From assembly GCA_947450015.1 (NCBI GenBank), contig CANFUB010000147.1, forward strand, positions 1 to 6,664: a DNA stretch of 6,664 nucleotides, given 5' to 3'. The translations under genes were made by a program, and so were the position numbers. Every line of letters starts with the position of its first letter. Within the stretch, counting starts at the first letter, position 1. Below, piece by piece: positions 1 through 6,664 of this stretch. The DNA is from Bacteroidota bacterium. GTDB lineage: Bacteria; Bacteroidota; Bacteroidia; NS11-12g; UBA955. The notes under the pieces were generated by a model. It was not told the origin of the DNA. It worked only from the letters and a program-made list of their open reading frames with translations, and made no database searches.

Positions 1-630
1 AATACACCCGATGATTTAGGAACTTATTTTTACATGGAAAATGCCAAAGAGCCTTTTGTTTGCCATGTGCCTGGTTTCAATGGTTTTTTAAGCGGCAATT
101 TCTACACAAGTTTAGAAGCATGGCGCAGCAAAGTAGTATTCAAAACCAAAGAAGAAGACATTGCTAAAATAGATGTTAAATGGTTCGATCAACCCAATGC
201 CTCCTATCAGTTAGATAACAGCGGCACAGAACCTGTTTTAGTAAGTGCTAACAAAACTTATAAGAACAACGTAGAAGTCAATTTAAATAAAGTTAAATCT
301 TATCTTAAGTGTTGGGAATTCTTGTGTTACGAAGGTTTCCCTATCGATTTAGATGCGCATAAAATTGATTCCATTGCGCACACCAAACCCATTGTTGTTT
401 TAACTTTAACAGATAAAAAAGGCAAAGTAAAAACCCTTGCAGTGCATCGTAAAGGACTGAAAGCAGATTCATATAAGCAGACCGATGATGAGGGCAATCC
501 AATGGCTTTTGAAATGGAAAATTATTATGCCTTTATTGATGATAACAAAACCGAAATTGTACAAATTCAGGATTTTGTTTTTGGCAAAGTATTGAAACAA
601 TTGTCCGATTTCTATATCACCAAAGACTAG
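1..630 (+). CDS. DUF4340 domain-containing protein, 5'-truncated by the window edge
   Basis: The reading frame is open from base 1 to the TAG at 628-630, giving 209 visible residues. The ATG at 34 is internal: the eleven codons before it (NTPDDLGTYFY) continue the same conserved block, so I treat the gene as entering from the left. The visible N-terminal part reads G-T-Y-F-Y-M-E-N, then E-P-F-V-C-H-V-P-G-F-N-G-F-L (residues 17-30). This resembles the core of Bacteroidota DUF4340 proteins, where a GT(Y/F)M(L) strand leads into a HIPGFxGYL segment; the match is from memory of the family. Family members are usually around 300-350 residues with an N-terminal membrane anchor, so roughly 100-140 residues including that anchor are probably missing. 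The visible part is soluble, rich in Lys and Asp, and has no transmembrane segment. Function is unknown; some relatives in other phyla lie beside gliding or ABC-type transport genes. It converges on the protease gene with a 17-bp gap. Confidence 0.75.
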   Translation, partial: NTPDDLGTYFYMENAKEPFVCHVPGFNGFLSGNFYTSLEAWRSKVVFKTKEEDIAKIDVKWFDQPNASYQLDNSGTEPVLVSANKTYKNNVEVNLNKVKSYLKCWEFLCYEGFPIDLDAHKIDSIAHTKPIVVLTLTDKKGKVKTLAVHRKGLKADSYKQTDDEGNPMAFEMENYYAFIDDNKTEIVQIQDFVFGKVLKQLSDFYITKD

Positions 631-647
631 CGTTAGTTCCTTACTTT

Positions 648-3600
648 TTAAAGCACTTCAATTTTTGTGGTCGTCCACGCACTGCCGTCATACAATCTTA
701 GCATGTAAAATCCTTTTGCAAGGCCATTTAAATTTATTGCAGTTGAATGGTTGAAACTACCTGTGGAAATTGATTTGCCATCCATGCTTAACATTTGCCA
801 TTCATATTCTTGATTGGCTTCTCCTACAATATTTAAAATATCGCTGCTTGGTATTGGGTAAATTTTGAACGACTGAACAGCAAGCTTGTTGATATTTGAT
901 TTAGCCACCTTAAAGGTTTTTGTTAGTTCGCATAAGCAACCGGTGCTGCTTGTTACTTTAACTTTTACAGTGTAATTGCCATCGTTGAAATACTGATGAA
1001 CCATATTATTGGTGGAGCCTGTTGTGCCATCGCCAAAATCCCATTGATAATTGGTGTGGTTGTTTTGTGCAACTATAAATTTATAGCCTCTACCATCGTA
1101 ATTAATCCAATAATTTTCAGCACTAAAATCGCAGTTGGGATTTTCATTCACGGTTACTTGTTTGCAAATACTATCAGCACAACCTTTGGTATTGGTTTCT
1201 TTTAAACAGACATCATAAGAGGTAGCTCTGTTTACTTGCCATGCCTTGGTTACATCCTTTGTCTTATATAAACCTGTAGATGCTAAATTCCATTCATGGG
1301 TAACTGGCAAAGTGTAATTGCTTTGGTTTTTAAAGTAAAATGAATCACCTGAACAAACTTGATCTTGCACAGTGTAATCCGCTTTAGGGGTTTCAAATAT
1401 TTCGAAGGTTTTTGTTTGAATGGCCTTGCAATCTTTTGTGTTTGCTCTAAAACTAACCGTTAAAGTTTGGGTTGAAAATTTTTCGGTTGGGTGCAATTGG
1501 TTAATGTATTTTTTGGTGTTATTAACGGTCCAATAATAATCGATTAATGGTTTTCTATAGTTAATACTTGCATCAAATTGAGTAGATTGATGAGAACAGA
1601 AATTTTGGGCATTAAAATTCACATTTAAGATTTCTGGTTTAACACTAATGCTTGTTGTATTCTGACAACCCAAATCATCATAAACAGTAAGTTTAAAAGT
1701 CTGTTGTGTAGAATCAACAACTTTGAATTTGATGGTGTCCATGTTTTGCGGGTTCCAAAAACCAAGTGTCCATTCATTATATGCAATGCTGCGGTTGTGC
1801 GTGGTTAAATCCACCAATTGCCCAGAGTCGCCATAACAATATGAACTCATGCCTATCACTGGTTTAGGTTTGTTGTATACAGTTACATAACGAATCGCTG
1901 TATCAGAACAACCTGTTATTAAATCGGTAGATTTTAAAACGATGCTATGACTGCCTTCGCGACAATAGTTTTTTGTCGGTTGGAATAATGTTTTAGAAGT
2001 GGTATCATCAAACTGCCATTTAAATGAATAAGTAGATGCTGAGATATCGGTTGTGTTTTTCAATTTCAGGTCGGCACAAGGACATGCATTTTTAGCAGTA
2101 AAAGAAGGCTTAACATTACCTACTACGACATATGCTAAAGCGGCGGTGTCTTTACAGCCATTACTATACGAAGCTTTCAATTCAATGTAGTAATCGGCCG
2201 TTGCATTTCTTGCTACCTTAATATTTTTACCACTCGTATTGTAATTATTAAATGGTCCCACAATCCAACTATAGCTAATTGGCAAGGTTGGTTCGGTATG
2301 TACGGAAGTGTTAACGATGGAGAGGGAATCGTTCGATTGGCAATATTTGGCAGCCATGCTATTCAAGTTGGCGATTGGATTTAAACTCAATGAAACAGTA
2401 GTGGTATCAAAAAATGTTTTCTTACAAACTTCTGTTTTTAAATAAATGGTATAAGTGCCGCTCTTACTGAAATTTTTAACAACATTGTGATTCACAAGCG
2501 AATCATTAGGTCCGAAATACCAAGTGCATTTTCTTGACACATCGCCTAAACTGTAAAAGGGGACATTGGTATTGTTGGTGCCGCAATACAATTTTTGATT
2601 AGAAACAATGTGATCGAAATTAATAATGGTACTCGTATCACTAACACCCGCCACCAACCAAGCTTCTTTGGTCATGGCCGCCTCGATACCGCAACTGCCA
2701 TATAAATCTTTTGCAGCCTTTACATCGAAGGTGGCTACCATGCCAAAATCTGTATTAGGTGTAATGTAATTGAGGATTGCTTGGTAAACAATTTTTACGC
2801 CTTTTTCGAATCCCAATCCTTTAACTGAGTAGTTATAACTGTTGTCATTGGTGCCAGTATCGCCATGGGTGAGGGTATAAAAGAAATGGTTTTGAACACC
2901 TGCATCACTGTGAAATCCCCCTCCAAAATATTTACCGTTGTAAGTATCAGGATTTTGAAAATTTTTTGGATTGGCCATGTCGCGTATGCCACCCACCCAC
3001 ACTTGATCGCCTACAATCCAATCGTAGCTCGTACTATCGCCTGTACGCTCGGTGATATAACCTTGTATATCGCCAAAGCTTTCGTGTAAGGCCCCCGACT
3101 CGCCACTGTATACAAGCTTAGCAATGCCGTCTAAAACACCATGCCCCAATTCATGCCCTACTACATCGAGCGAGGTGCAAGGTGTAACAGAGCCGCTCGT
3201 GCCTGTGTAATAATTGACATAATTGCCCCCTAGGGTCCAATAGGCATTTCCCGAACTACTCGGTTGCGAAAGGCTGTAAAGCAAGGTGCCTTTATTGTCG
3301 AAACTGTTTACGTTAAATCGTTTTTTTAATAAATCCATCAGCACTTCTGTGCCCCAATGGATATCGTTGGTGCCATAGCTGCTATCCGACCATCGGTTGG
3401 TTTTGTTCCAAAAATCAGTGCCTTGAAATTGTAAAAAAGTTTCAATATAGCGCTGTCCATTTTCTCTTAATCTAAAACTATCCTTTTTTACAAAATCGGC
3501 TTTTATGGTGCGCAGCCCACGGTACAATGTCTTCGCCTTATTGACAGTATCAATATGGGCAATTAAATTTTCTTTTAATACGATGGCACCTGTTTGTGTA

Positions 3601-4199
3601 TTGATGTATATTTTATCGTGAATTTCGCCTTCACTTACTTTAATGCGATAGGCATGGCACAAGTAAAATGGCGACTGTTCATAGCCTGTTGTCGATTTAG
3701 CCCAAATTAATTCAGGCGTTTTAGATTCAGGCGTAGGATTCCAATTCGATTCTGGCCCATTGAAATAATGTTTGGTTGCAATTGTGAGTGTTTTGTTAGT
3801 TGCAAGCGATGTTGAATAATCGCCAGGTGTAAAGGCAAATAAATCGGTGTTAAAAGATTCAACAATGTTATGCTGCAAATGCAATATGATGGCCGAATGA
3901 TTGACAGGAATTTGATTCAACATTTGAACATAACGAACATGTCTTAAGCCTACTTCATCTGTTTTATCGCTTTCAATTATAAAATCGAATTTTTGATAGC
4001 TTGGGTATTGACTTTTGAACCATTGCCAAAAGTTATCTGTACCGAGGGTAGGTTGGGCAAATTCCGCATACCAAGGCAAGGTATTTCCTTGATGGTAATG
4101 GGCATTTCGCAGTTCTGGCGTTGCAGTTGCATTGGCATATCCACCTAATAAAAGGGTTAGAAACAATAGGAATGATTTAAGCGTAATTCTAGTGTCCAT
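648..4199 (-). CDS. Secreted M4 (thermolysin-like) zinc metalloprotease with PKD-like repeats and T9SS sorting domain
   Basis: Predicted secreted endopeptidase of 1183 residues, complete. Residues 1-24 form a signal peptide: basic start, Leu-rich core at 10-20, and an A-N-A cleavage motif at 22-24. This supports the ATG at 4199, since a later start would remove it. Residues about 45-215 resemble an FTP plus PepSY propeptide, removed on activation. The catalytic domain spans about 222-520. The zinc motif HELGH is at 349-353, and the third ligand Glu373 lies in HESFGD, exactly 24 residues after His349, as in thermolysin (His142/Glu166). Other thermolysin equivalents are visible: Asn318-Ala319 (NAYW), Tyr364, Asp377, Arg406 (GIRDMANP) and His430 (GFHSDAG). 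About seven PKD/Ig-like repeats follow (536-1098), then a sorting domain (1104-1183) that in this family is recognised by the T9SS and removed or used for surface attachment. Substrate is unknown. It is divergent from hppA and looks independently transcribed. Confidence 0.95.
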   Translation of the reverse strand: MDTRITLKSFLLFLTLLLGGYANATATPELRNAHYHQGNTLPWYAEFAQPTLGTDNFWQWFKSQYPSYQKFDFIIESDKTDEVGLRHVRYVQMLNQIPVNHSAIILHLQHNIVESFNTDLFAFTPGDYSTSLATNKTLTIATKHYFNGPESNWNPTPESKTPELIWAKSTTGYEQSPFYLCHAYRIKVSEGEIHDKIYINTQTGAIVLKENLIAHIDTVNKAKTLYRGLRTIKADFVKKDSFRLRENGQRYIETFLQFQGTDFWNKTNRWSDSSYGTNDIHWGTEVLMDLLKKRFNVNSFDNKGTLLYSLSQPSSSGNAYWTLGGNYVNYYTGTSGSVTPCTSLDVVGHELGHGVLDGIAKLVYSGESGALHESFGDIQGYITERTGDSTSYDWIVGDQVWVGGIRDMANPKNFQNPDTYNGKYFGGGFHSDAGVQNHFFYTLTHGDTGTNDNSYNYSVKGLGFEKGVKIVYQAILNYITPNTDFGMVATFDVKAAKDLYGSCGIEAAMTKEAWLVAGVSDTSTIINFDHIVSNQKLYCGTNNTNVPFYSLGDVSRKCTWYFGPNDSLVNHNVVKNFSKSGTYTIYLKTEVCKKTFFDTTTVSLSLNPIANLNSMAAKYCQSNDSLSIVNTSVHTEPTLPISYSWIVGPFNNYNTSGKNIKVARNATADYYIELKASYSNGCKDTAALAYVVVGNVKPSFTAKNACPCADLKLKNTTDISASTYSFKWQFDDTTSKTLFQPTKNYCREGSHSIVLKSTDLITGCSDTAIRYVTVYNKPKPVIGMSSYCYGDSGQLVDLTTHNRSIAYNEWTLGFWNPQNMDTIKFKVVDSTQQTFKLTVYDDLGCQNTTSISVKPEILNVNFNAQNFCSHQSTQFDASINYRKPLIDYYWTVNNTKKYINQLHPTEKFSTQTLTVSFRANTKDCKAIQTKTFEIFETPKADYTVQDQVCSGDSFYFKNQSNYTLPVTHEWNLASTGLYKTKDVTKAWQVNRATSYDVCLKETNTKGCADSICKQVTVNENPNCDFSAENYWINYDGRGYKFIVAQNNHTNYQWDFGDGTTGSTNNMVHQYFNDGNYTVKVKVTSSTGCLCELTKTFKVAKSNINKLAVQSFKIYPIPSSDILNIVGEANQEYEWQMLSMDGKSISTGSFNHSTAINLNGLAKGFYMLRLYDGSAWTTTKIEVL
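651..890 (-). other. C-terminal type IX secretion sorting domain (type A) of the M4 protease
   Basis: Residues about 1104-1183 show the usual type A pattern. FKIYPIPSSDILNI stands where the family has the (Y)PNP-x(3-5)-L-x-(I/V) motif, here Y-P-I-P. It is followed by a strand with S-M-D-G-K (1138-1142), then INLNGLAKGFYMLRLYDG, which matches the family's L-x-x-G-x-Y-x-(V/L)-x-(V/I) block, and a final strand ending K-I-E-V-L. In Bacteroidota this domain directs cargo through the outer-membrane T9SS. It therefore implies that the organism has a T9SS elsewhere in the genome. Confidence 0.92.
906..2594 (-). repeat. About seven tandem PKD/Ig-like protein repeats in the M4 protease
   Basis: The protein between the catalytic and sorting domains (residues about 536-1098) divides into roughly 80-residue units starting near 536, 611, 695, 776, 856, 937 and 1018. 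Most units open with a Cys followed by a small or polar residue (YCGT, YCQS, YCYG, FCSH, VCSG). Most close with a G-C-x-(D/N)-like turn (NGCKD, TGCSD, LGCQN, KGCAD, TGCLC) and a beta strand. The seventh carries the textbook PKD sequence WDFGDGTT (1053-1060) followed by HQYFNDGNYTVKVKV. The third keeps WQFDDTTS; the others are more degenerate. In known exported proteins such domains act as stalks or bind polysaccharide or protein. The recurring first and last Cys could pair within each domain (inference). Boundaries are approximate by eye. Confidence 0.8.
3141..3155 (-). other. Zinc-binding and catalytic HELGH motif of the M4 protease
   Basis: These five codons encode His349-Glu350-Leu351-Gly352-His353. 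In M4 peptidases the two His bind zinc and the Glu is the general base. Together with Glu373 (codon 3081-3083) and His430 (codon 2910-2912) the active site appears intact, so the enzyme is predicted to be active and not a pseudoprotease. Confidence 0.95.
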
Positions 4200-4203
4200 T
4201 TAA

Positions 4204-4237
4204 CAAAAATAAATGATTCTGAGCATTAAAAGTACAA
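4204..4237 (-). promoter_or_regulatory. Candidate promoter of the M4 protease gene
   Basis: Read on the minus strand, TATTTTTG at 4211-4204 matches the Bacteroidota -7 box TAnnTTTG at every defined base. A TTG at 4237-4235 lies 23 bp upstream, at the long end of the TTG-N17-23-TAnnTTTG spacing described for Flavobacterium. Only four bases separate the -7 box from the ATG, so transcription from here would begin at or very near the start codon, giving a leaderless or near-leaderless mRNA. The region is AT-rich, so a chance match is possible. I saw no other perfect -7 box for this gene in the intergenic region. Confidence 0.4.
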
Positions 4238-4279
4238 CACAAAGAAATTTTAAAATCACAATTGGGGATAAAAAACTAC

Positions 4280-4296
4280 CATTTTAATCTAAAATG
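4280..4296. repeat. Short perfect inverted repeat next to the hppA -7 box
   Basis: CATTTTA (4280-4286) and TAAAATG (4290-4296) are perfect inverted arms of 7 bp separated by 3 bp. The element ends two bases before the hppA -7 box, in the spacer that RNA polymerase would cover. It could be an operator, or only a chance palindrome in AT-rich DNA. It has no GC-rich stem or U-run and is not a terminator. Confidence 0.25.
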
Positions 4297-4298
4297 CT

Positions 4299-4306
4299 TA
4301 TTTTTG
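4299..4306 (+). promoter_or_regulatory. Candidate -7 promoter box of hppA
   Basis: TATTTTTG matches the Bacteroidota -7 consensus TAnnTTTG perfectly and is the same octamer as the one assigned to the divergent protease gene. Transcription would start near 4311-4314, leaving a leader of about 30 bases before the ATG at 4344. No TTG lies at the expected -33 distance (about 4273-4281), so the upstream element is weak or absent. The bases before the start codon are A-rich (aatcaaacaaat) with no clear Shine-Dalgarno, as is normal in this phylum. Confidence 0.5.
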
Positions 4307-4343
4307 CACCCTTAAAAATTAAAAGAACTGTAATCAAACAAAT

Positions 4344-6664
4344 ATGAACAATTCAATTTTATACTTGGTCCCTGCTCTTGGAGTATTAGGACTAATTGTG
4401 ATGGCGATTAAATCGGCCTGGGTAGGAAAACAAGATGCTGGCGATAAGAACATGCAAGAATTAGCAGGCTATATTGCTGATGGTGCAATGGCTTTCTTAA
4501 AAGCAGAATGGAAGGTATTAAGTATTTTCGTAGTATTTGCAGCAGCCTTATTGGCATACTCAGGTACAGTACACGAAGTAAATGGTGTTGAAATTCACTC
4601 TAGCTGGATCATTTCTATCGCCTTTATAATTGGTGCTGTTTTCTCAGCAACTGCTGGTTATATTGGTATGAGAGTGGCTACTAAAGCCAACGTTCGTACG
4701 ACACAAGCAGCACGTACCAGTTTAAAACAAGCTTTAAAAGTATCGTTCACAGGTGGAACCGTAATGGGTCTAGGTGTTGCTGGTTTAGCAGTGCTAGGTT
4801 TAGGTGGTTTGTTCATAGTGTTTTTAAAATATTTCAATGTAGTTGAAGTAGGTAGCACGCAAATGAAAACAGCCATCGAAGTATTAACAGGTTTCTCTTT
4901 AGGAGCCGAGTCAATTGCTTTATTTGCCCGTGTGGGTGGTGGTATTTATACAAAGGCTGCCGACGTAGGGGCCGACTTAGTAGGTAAAGTTGAGGCAGGT
5001 ATTCCTGAGGACGATGTTCGTAACCCTGCAACCATTGCCGATAACGTAGGTGATAACGTAGGTGACGTAGCAGGTATGGGTGCCGATTTATTCGGTTCTT
5101 ATGTTGCTACTATTCTTGCAACCATGGTATTGGGTCAAGAAATTACAGTGGTAGATAATTTCGGAGGCATGTCGCCAATCTTGTTACCTATGGTAATATG
5201 TGGTTTAGGTATCTTATTCTCAATCGTTGGTACTTGGTTCGTTACCATTAAAAACGATCAATCAAATGTTCAGAACGCATTGAATCTAGGTAACTGGTCT
5301 TCAATGATATTAACGGTAATTGCTTCTTATTTTATCGTTATTTATATGTTACCAGAAGGTGATATCTTTTTACGTGATACTACTTTTACAAGAAATGGTG
5401 TATTCTTAGCCATTTTAGTTGGTACTGTAGTTGGCGCTATCATGAGTATCGTTACAGAGTATTATACTGCAATGGGCAAAGGTCCTGTTAACTCTATCAT
5501 TCAACAATCTTCAACTGGTCATGCTACTAATATCATTGGTGGTTTATCAGTAGGTATGAAATCTACCGTTATCCCGATTTTAACTTTAGCGGCTGGTATC
5601 ATGGCTTCTTATTACTTCGCAGGTTTATATGGTGTGGCTATTGCTGCTGCAGGTATGATGGCTACTACTGCTATGCAATTAGCAATCGATGCTTTCGGTC
5701 CTATTGCAGATAACGCTGGTGGAATTGCCGAAATGAGTCAATTGCCTCCTGAAGTAAGAGAGCGTACCGATAATTTAGATGCTGTTGGTAATACAACTGC
5801 TGCCACTGGTAAAGGTTTCGCTATTGCTTCTGCAGCATTAACTTCTTTAGCATTATTTGCAGCCTTCGTAGGTATCGCAGGTATCGATGCTATCAATATT
5901 TATAAAGCAAACGTTTTAGCTGGTTTATTTGTGGGTGGTATGATTCCATTCATTTTCTCAGCATTGTGTATACAAGCAGTAGGTAAAGCAGCTATGGACA
6001 TGGTACAAGAGGTTCGCAGACAGTTCCGCGAAATCCCAGGTATCATGGAATACAAAGCAAAACCAGAGTACGAAAAATGTGTGGCTATTTCTACCAAAGC
6101 ATCTATCCGCGAAATGATGATGCCAGGTGCTATTGCTTTGATCACACCAGTGATTGTAGGTTTCGTATTCGGTCCTGAAGTATTAGGTGGTTTATTAGCT
6201 GGTGTTACAGTATCAGGTGTATTGATGGGTATCTTCCAATCAAATGCAGGTGGTGCTTGGGACAATGCTAAAAAATCTTTCGAAAAAGGTGTAATGATCA
6301 ACGGCGAAATGTTCTACAAAAAATCTGAGCCGCATAAAGCTTCAGTAACTGGTGATACAGTAGGTGATCCTTTCAAAGATACTTCTGGTCCTTCAATGAA
6401 TATCTTAATCAAGTTAATGTCTATCGTTTCTTTGGTTATTGCTCCATACATCGCTGTAGGTGGTGGTGCTGCCTCAATGAAAGACGATTGCTGCAAAGAG
6501 CAAATGGAAATGGATTGCTGCAAAGACAGTGGTGCTATGATGAGCGGTAAATGCGAAATCAGCAAATGTGCTACCATGACCAAAGAACAATGTGCTGCAA
6601 TGTGCGATAGTTTGGGTTGCGATTCAACTGAAAAAGCAATGTGCATGAGCATGTACAATGCAGA
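4344..6664 (+). CDS. hppA: Membrane-bound ion-translocating pyrophosphatase (K+-dependent type), 3' end beyond the window
   Basis: Integral inner-membrane enzyme that hydrolyses pyrophosphate and pumps ions outward. 773 residues are visible and the frame is still open. The start MNNSILYLVPALGVLGL begins the first transmembrane helix. The substrate-site motifs are present: D207-x3-D211-x3-K215-x-E217, then NPATIADNVGDNVGD with Asp233, Asp237 and Asp241, DAFGPIADNAGG (Asp449, Asp456), GGAWDNAKK (Asp640, Lys644) and DTVGDPFKDTSGP (Asp671, Asp675, Lys678, Asp679). GNTTAATGKG has Ala486 and Gly489, the K+-dependent signature; K+-independent enzymes have Lys and usually Thr there. The helix 6 Glu is missing from both usual positions (Gly251, Ala255), while helix 5 carries Glu189 in GAES. 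I recall this arrangement from Flavobacterium johnsoniae-type H+ pumps, so H+ transport is the best guess, with Na+ not excluded. The normal end near residue 711 is followed by a Cys/Met-rich tail. Gly, Ala and Val codons are strongly biased to GGT, GCT and GTA, suggesting high expression. Confidence 0.97.
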   Translation, partial: MNNSILYLVPALGVLGLIVMAIKSAWVGKQDAGDKNMQELAGYIADGAMAFLKAEWKVLSIFVVFAAALLAYSGTVHEVNGVEIHSSWIISIAFIIGAVFSATAGYIGMRVATKANVRTTQAARTSLKQALKVSFTGGTVMGLGVAGLAVLGLGGLFIVFLKYFNVVEVGSTQMKTAIEVLTGFSLGAESIALFARVGGGIYTKAADVGADLVGKVEAGIPEDDVRNPATIADNVGDNVGDVAGMGADLFGSYVATILATMVLGQEITVVDNFGGMSPILLPMVICGLGILFSIVGTWFVTIKNDQSNVQNALNLGNWSSMILTVIASYFIVIYMLPEGDIFLRDTTFTRNGVFLAILVGTVVGAIMSIVTEYYTAMGKGPVNSIIQQSSTGHATNIIGGLSVGMKSTVIPILTLAAGIMASYYFAGLYGVAIAAAGMMATTAMQLAIDAFGPIADNAGGIAEMSQLPPEVRERTDNLDAVGNTTAATGKGFAIASAALTSLALFAAFVGIAGIDAINIYKANVLAGLFVGGMIPFIFSALCIQAVGKAAMDMVQEVRRQFREIPGIMEYKAKPEYEKCVAISTKASIREMMMPGAIALITPVIVGFVFGPEVLGGLLAGVTVSGVLMGIFQSNAGGAWDNAKKSFEKGVMINGEMFYKKSEPHKASVTGDTVGDPFKDTSGPSMNILIKLMSIVSLVIAPYIAVGGGAASMKDDCCKEQMEMDCCKDSGAMMSGKCEISKCATMTKEQCAAMCDSLGCDSTEKAMCMSMYNA
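6477..6664 (+). other. Cys/Met-rich C-terminal extension of the pyrophosphatase (incomplete)
   Basis: After the last transmembrane helix (SIVSLVIAPYIAV) and a G-G-G-A-A-S linker, the frame continues for 62 residues (712-773) to the window edge. It contains 10 Cys (716, 717, 725, 726, 737, 742, 750, 754, 759, 767) and 10 Met, is hydrophilic and charged, and has no membrane segment. Two DCCK units occur at 715-718 and 724-727, followed by a C-x4-C-x7-C-x3-C-x4-C-x7-C series. Well-studied plant and Thermotoga pyrophosphatases end soon after the last helix and have nothing comparable. Frame and codon use continue unbroken, so a frameshift artefact is unlikely. Metal binding or redox sensing is a reasonable inference; function is unknown. 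Confidence 0.85.

Noticed and set aside
34..36. ATG at 34 as the true start of the DUF4340 gene
   Set aside because: The frame is open upstream to base 1 and those codons encode conserved family sequence (DDLGTYFY), so the start lies outside the window.
626..637. ACTA-GCGT-TAGT hairpin at the convergent junction as a terminator
   Set aside because: The stem is only 4 bp, mostly A-T, and overlaps the DUF4340 stop codon. A short T-run follows but is not adjacent to it. I see no convincing terminator for either gene.
996..3089. Short open frames of 65-74 residues (996-1205 and 2865-3089 on +, 2795-2992 on -)
   Set aside because: All lie inside the protease coding region, whose catalytic and repeat domains are clear; none has a convincing start context or recognisable domain.
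4247..4256. ATTTTAAAAT palindrome in the divergent promoter region
   Set aside because: A 10-bp palindrome made only of A and T is expected by chance in such AT-rich DNA, and it matches no known site.
4200..4343. A small gene or RNA in the divergent intergenic region
   Set aside because: The 144 bp hold no open frame of useful length and no GC-rich stem; promoter elements explain what is visible.
4658..5031. Minus-strand open frames of 72 and 65 residues opposite hppA
   Set aside because: Both are fully covered by the conserved pyrophosphatase motifs on the plus strand and show no family features of their own.
5900..6658. Two long minus-strand open frames (5900-6301 and 6314-6658) opposite hppA
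   Set aside because: They lie wholly inside the strongly supported pyrophosphatase frame, have unconvincing composition (rich in Pro, Thr, Ile), and arise from its codon bias. They are antisense shadows.

Overview
The window looks like a chromosomal piece of a Bacteroidota genome, probably an environmental or gliding-type lineage outside Bacteroides proper. The evidence is AT-rich DNA, A-rich sequence without a clear Shine-Dalgarno before the starts, two perfect copies of the Bacteroidota -7 promoter box (TAnnTTTG), a secreted protein ending in a type IX secretion (T9SS) sorting domain, and a DUF4340-like protein. I cannot name the genus.

Layout: (1) Positions 1-630, + strand, hold the 3' two thirds of a DUF4340-family gene whose start lies outside the window. 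(2) A 17-bp convergent gap follows. (3) Positions 648-4199, - strand, hold a complete gene for a 1183-residue secreted thermolysin-like (M4) zinc metalloprotease. Its order is signal peptide, FTP/PepSY-type propeptide, catalytic domain with all key thermolysin residues, about seven PKD/Ig-like Cys-bearing repeats, and a C-terminal T9SS sorting domain. (4) Positions 4200-4343 are a 144-bp divergent promoter region. (5) From 4344 past the right edge, + strand, runs hppA, a membrane-bound ion-pumping pyrophosphatase, with 773 residues visible.

The three genes do not form an operon or an obvious shared pathway. The protease is an exported digestive or surface enzyme. The pyrophosphatase is an inner-membrane energy-conserving pump, and the DUF4340 protein has no known function. 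No RNA gene, mobile element or CRISPR array is visible, and I found no new multi-gene system.

The most interesting material is in hppA. The Glu that H+- and Na+-type pyrophosphatases usually carry in transmembrane helix 6 is absent from both usual positions (Gly251 and Ala255), and a Glu appears instead in helix 5 (Glu189). After the normal C-terminal end the protein continues into a hydrophilic tail with 10 Cys and 10 Met in about 62 visible residues, still open at the window edge.
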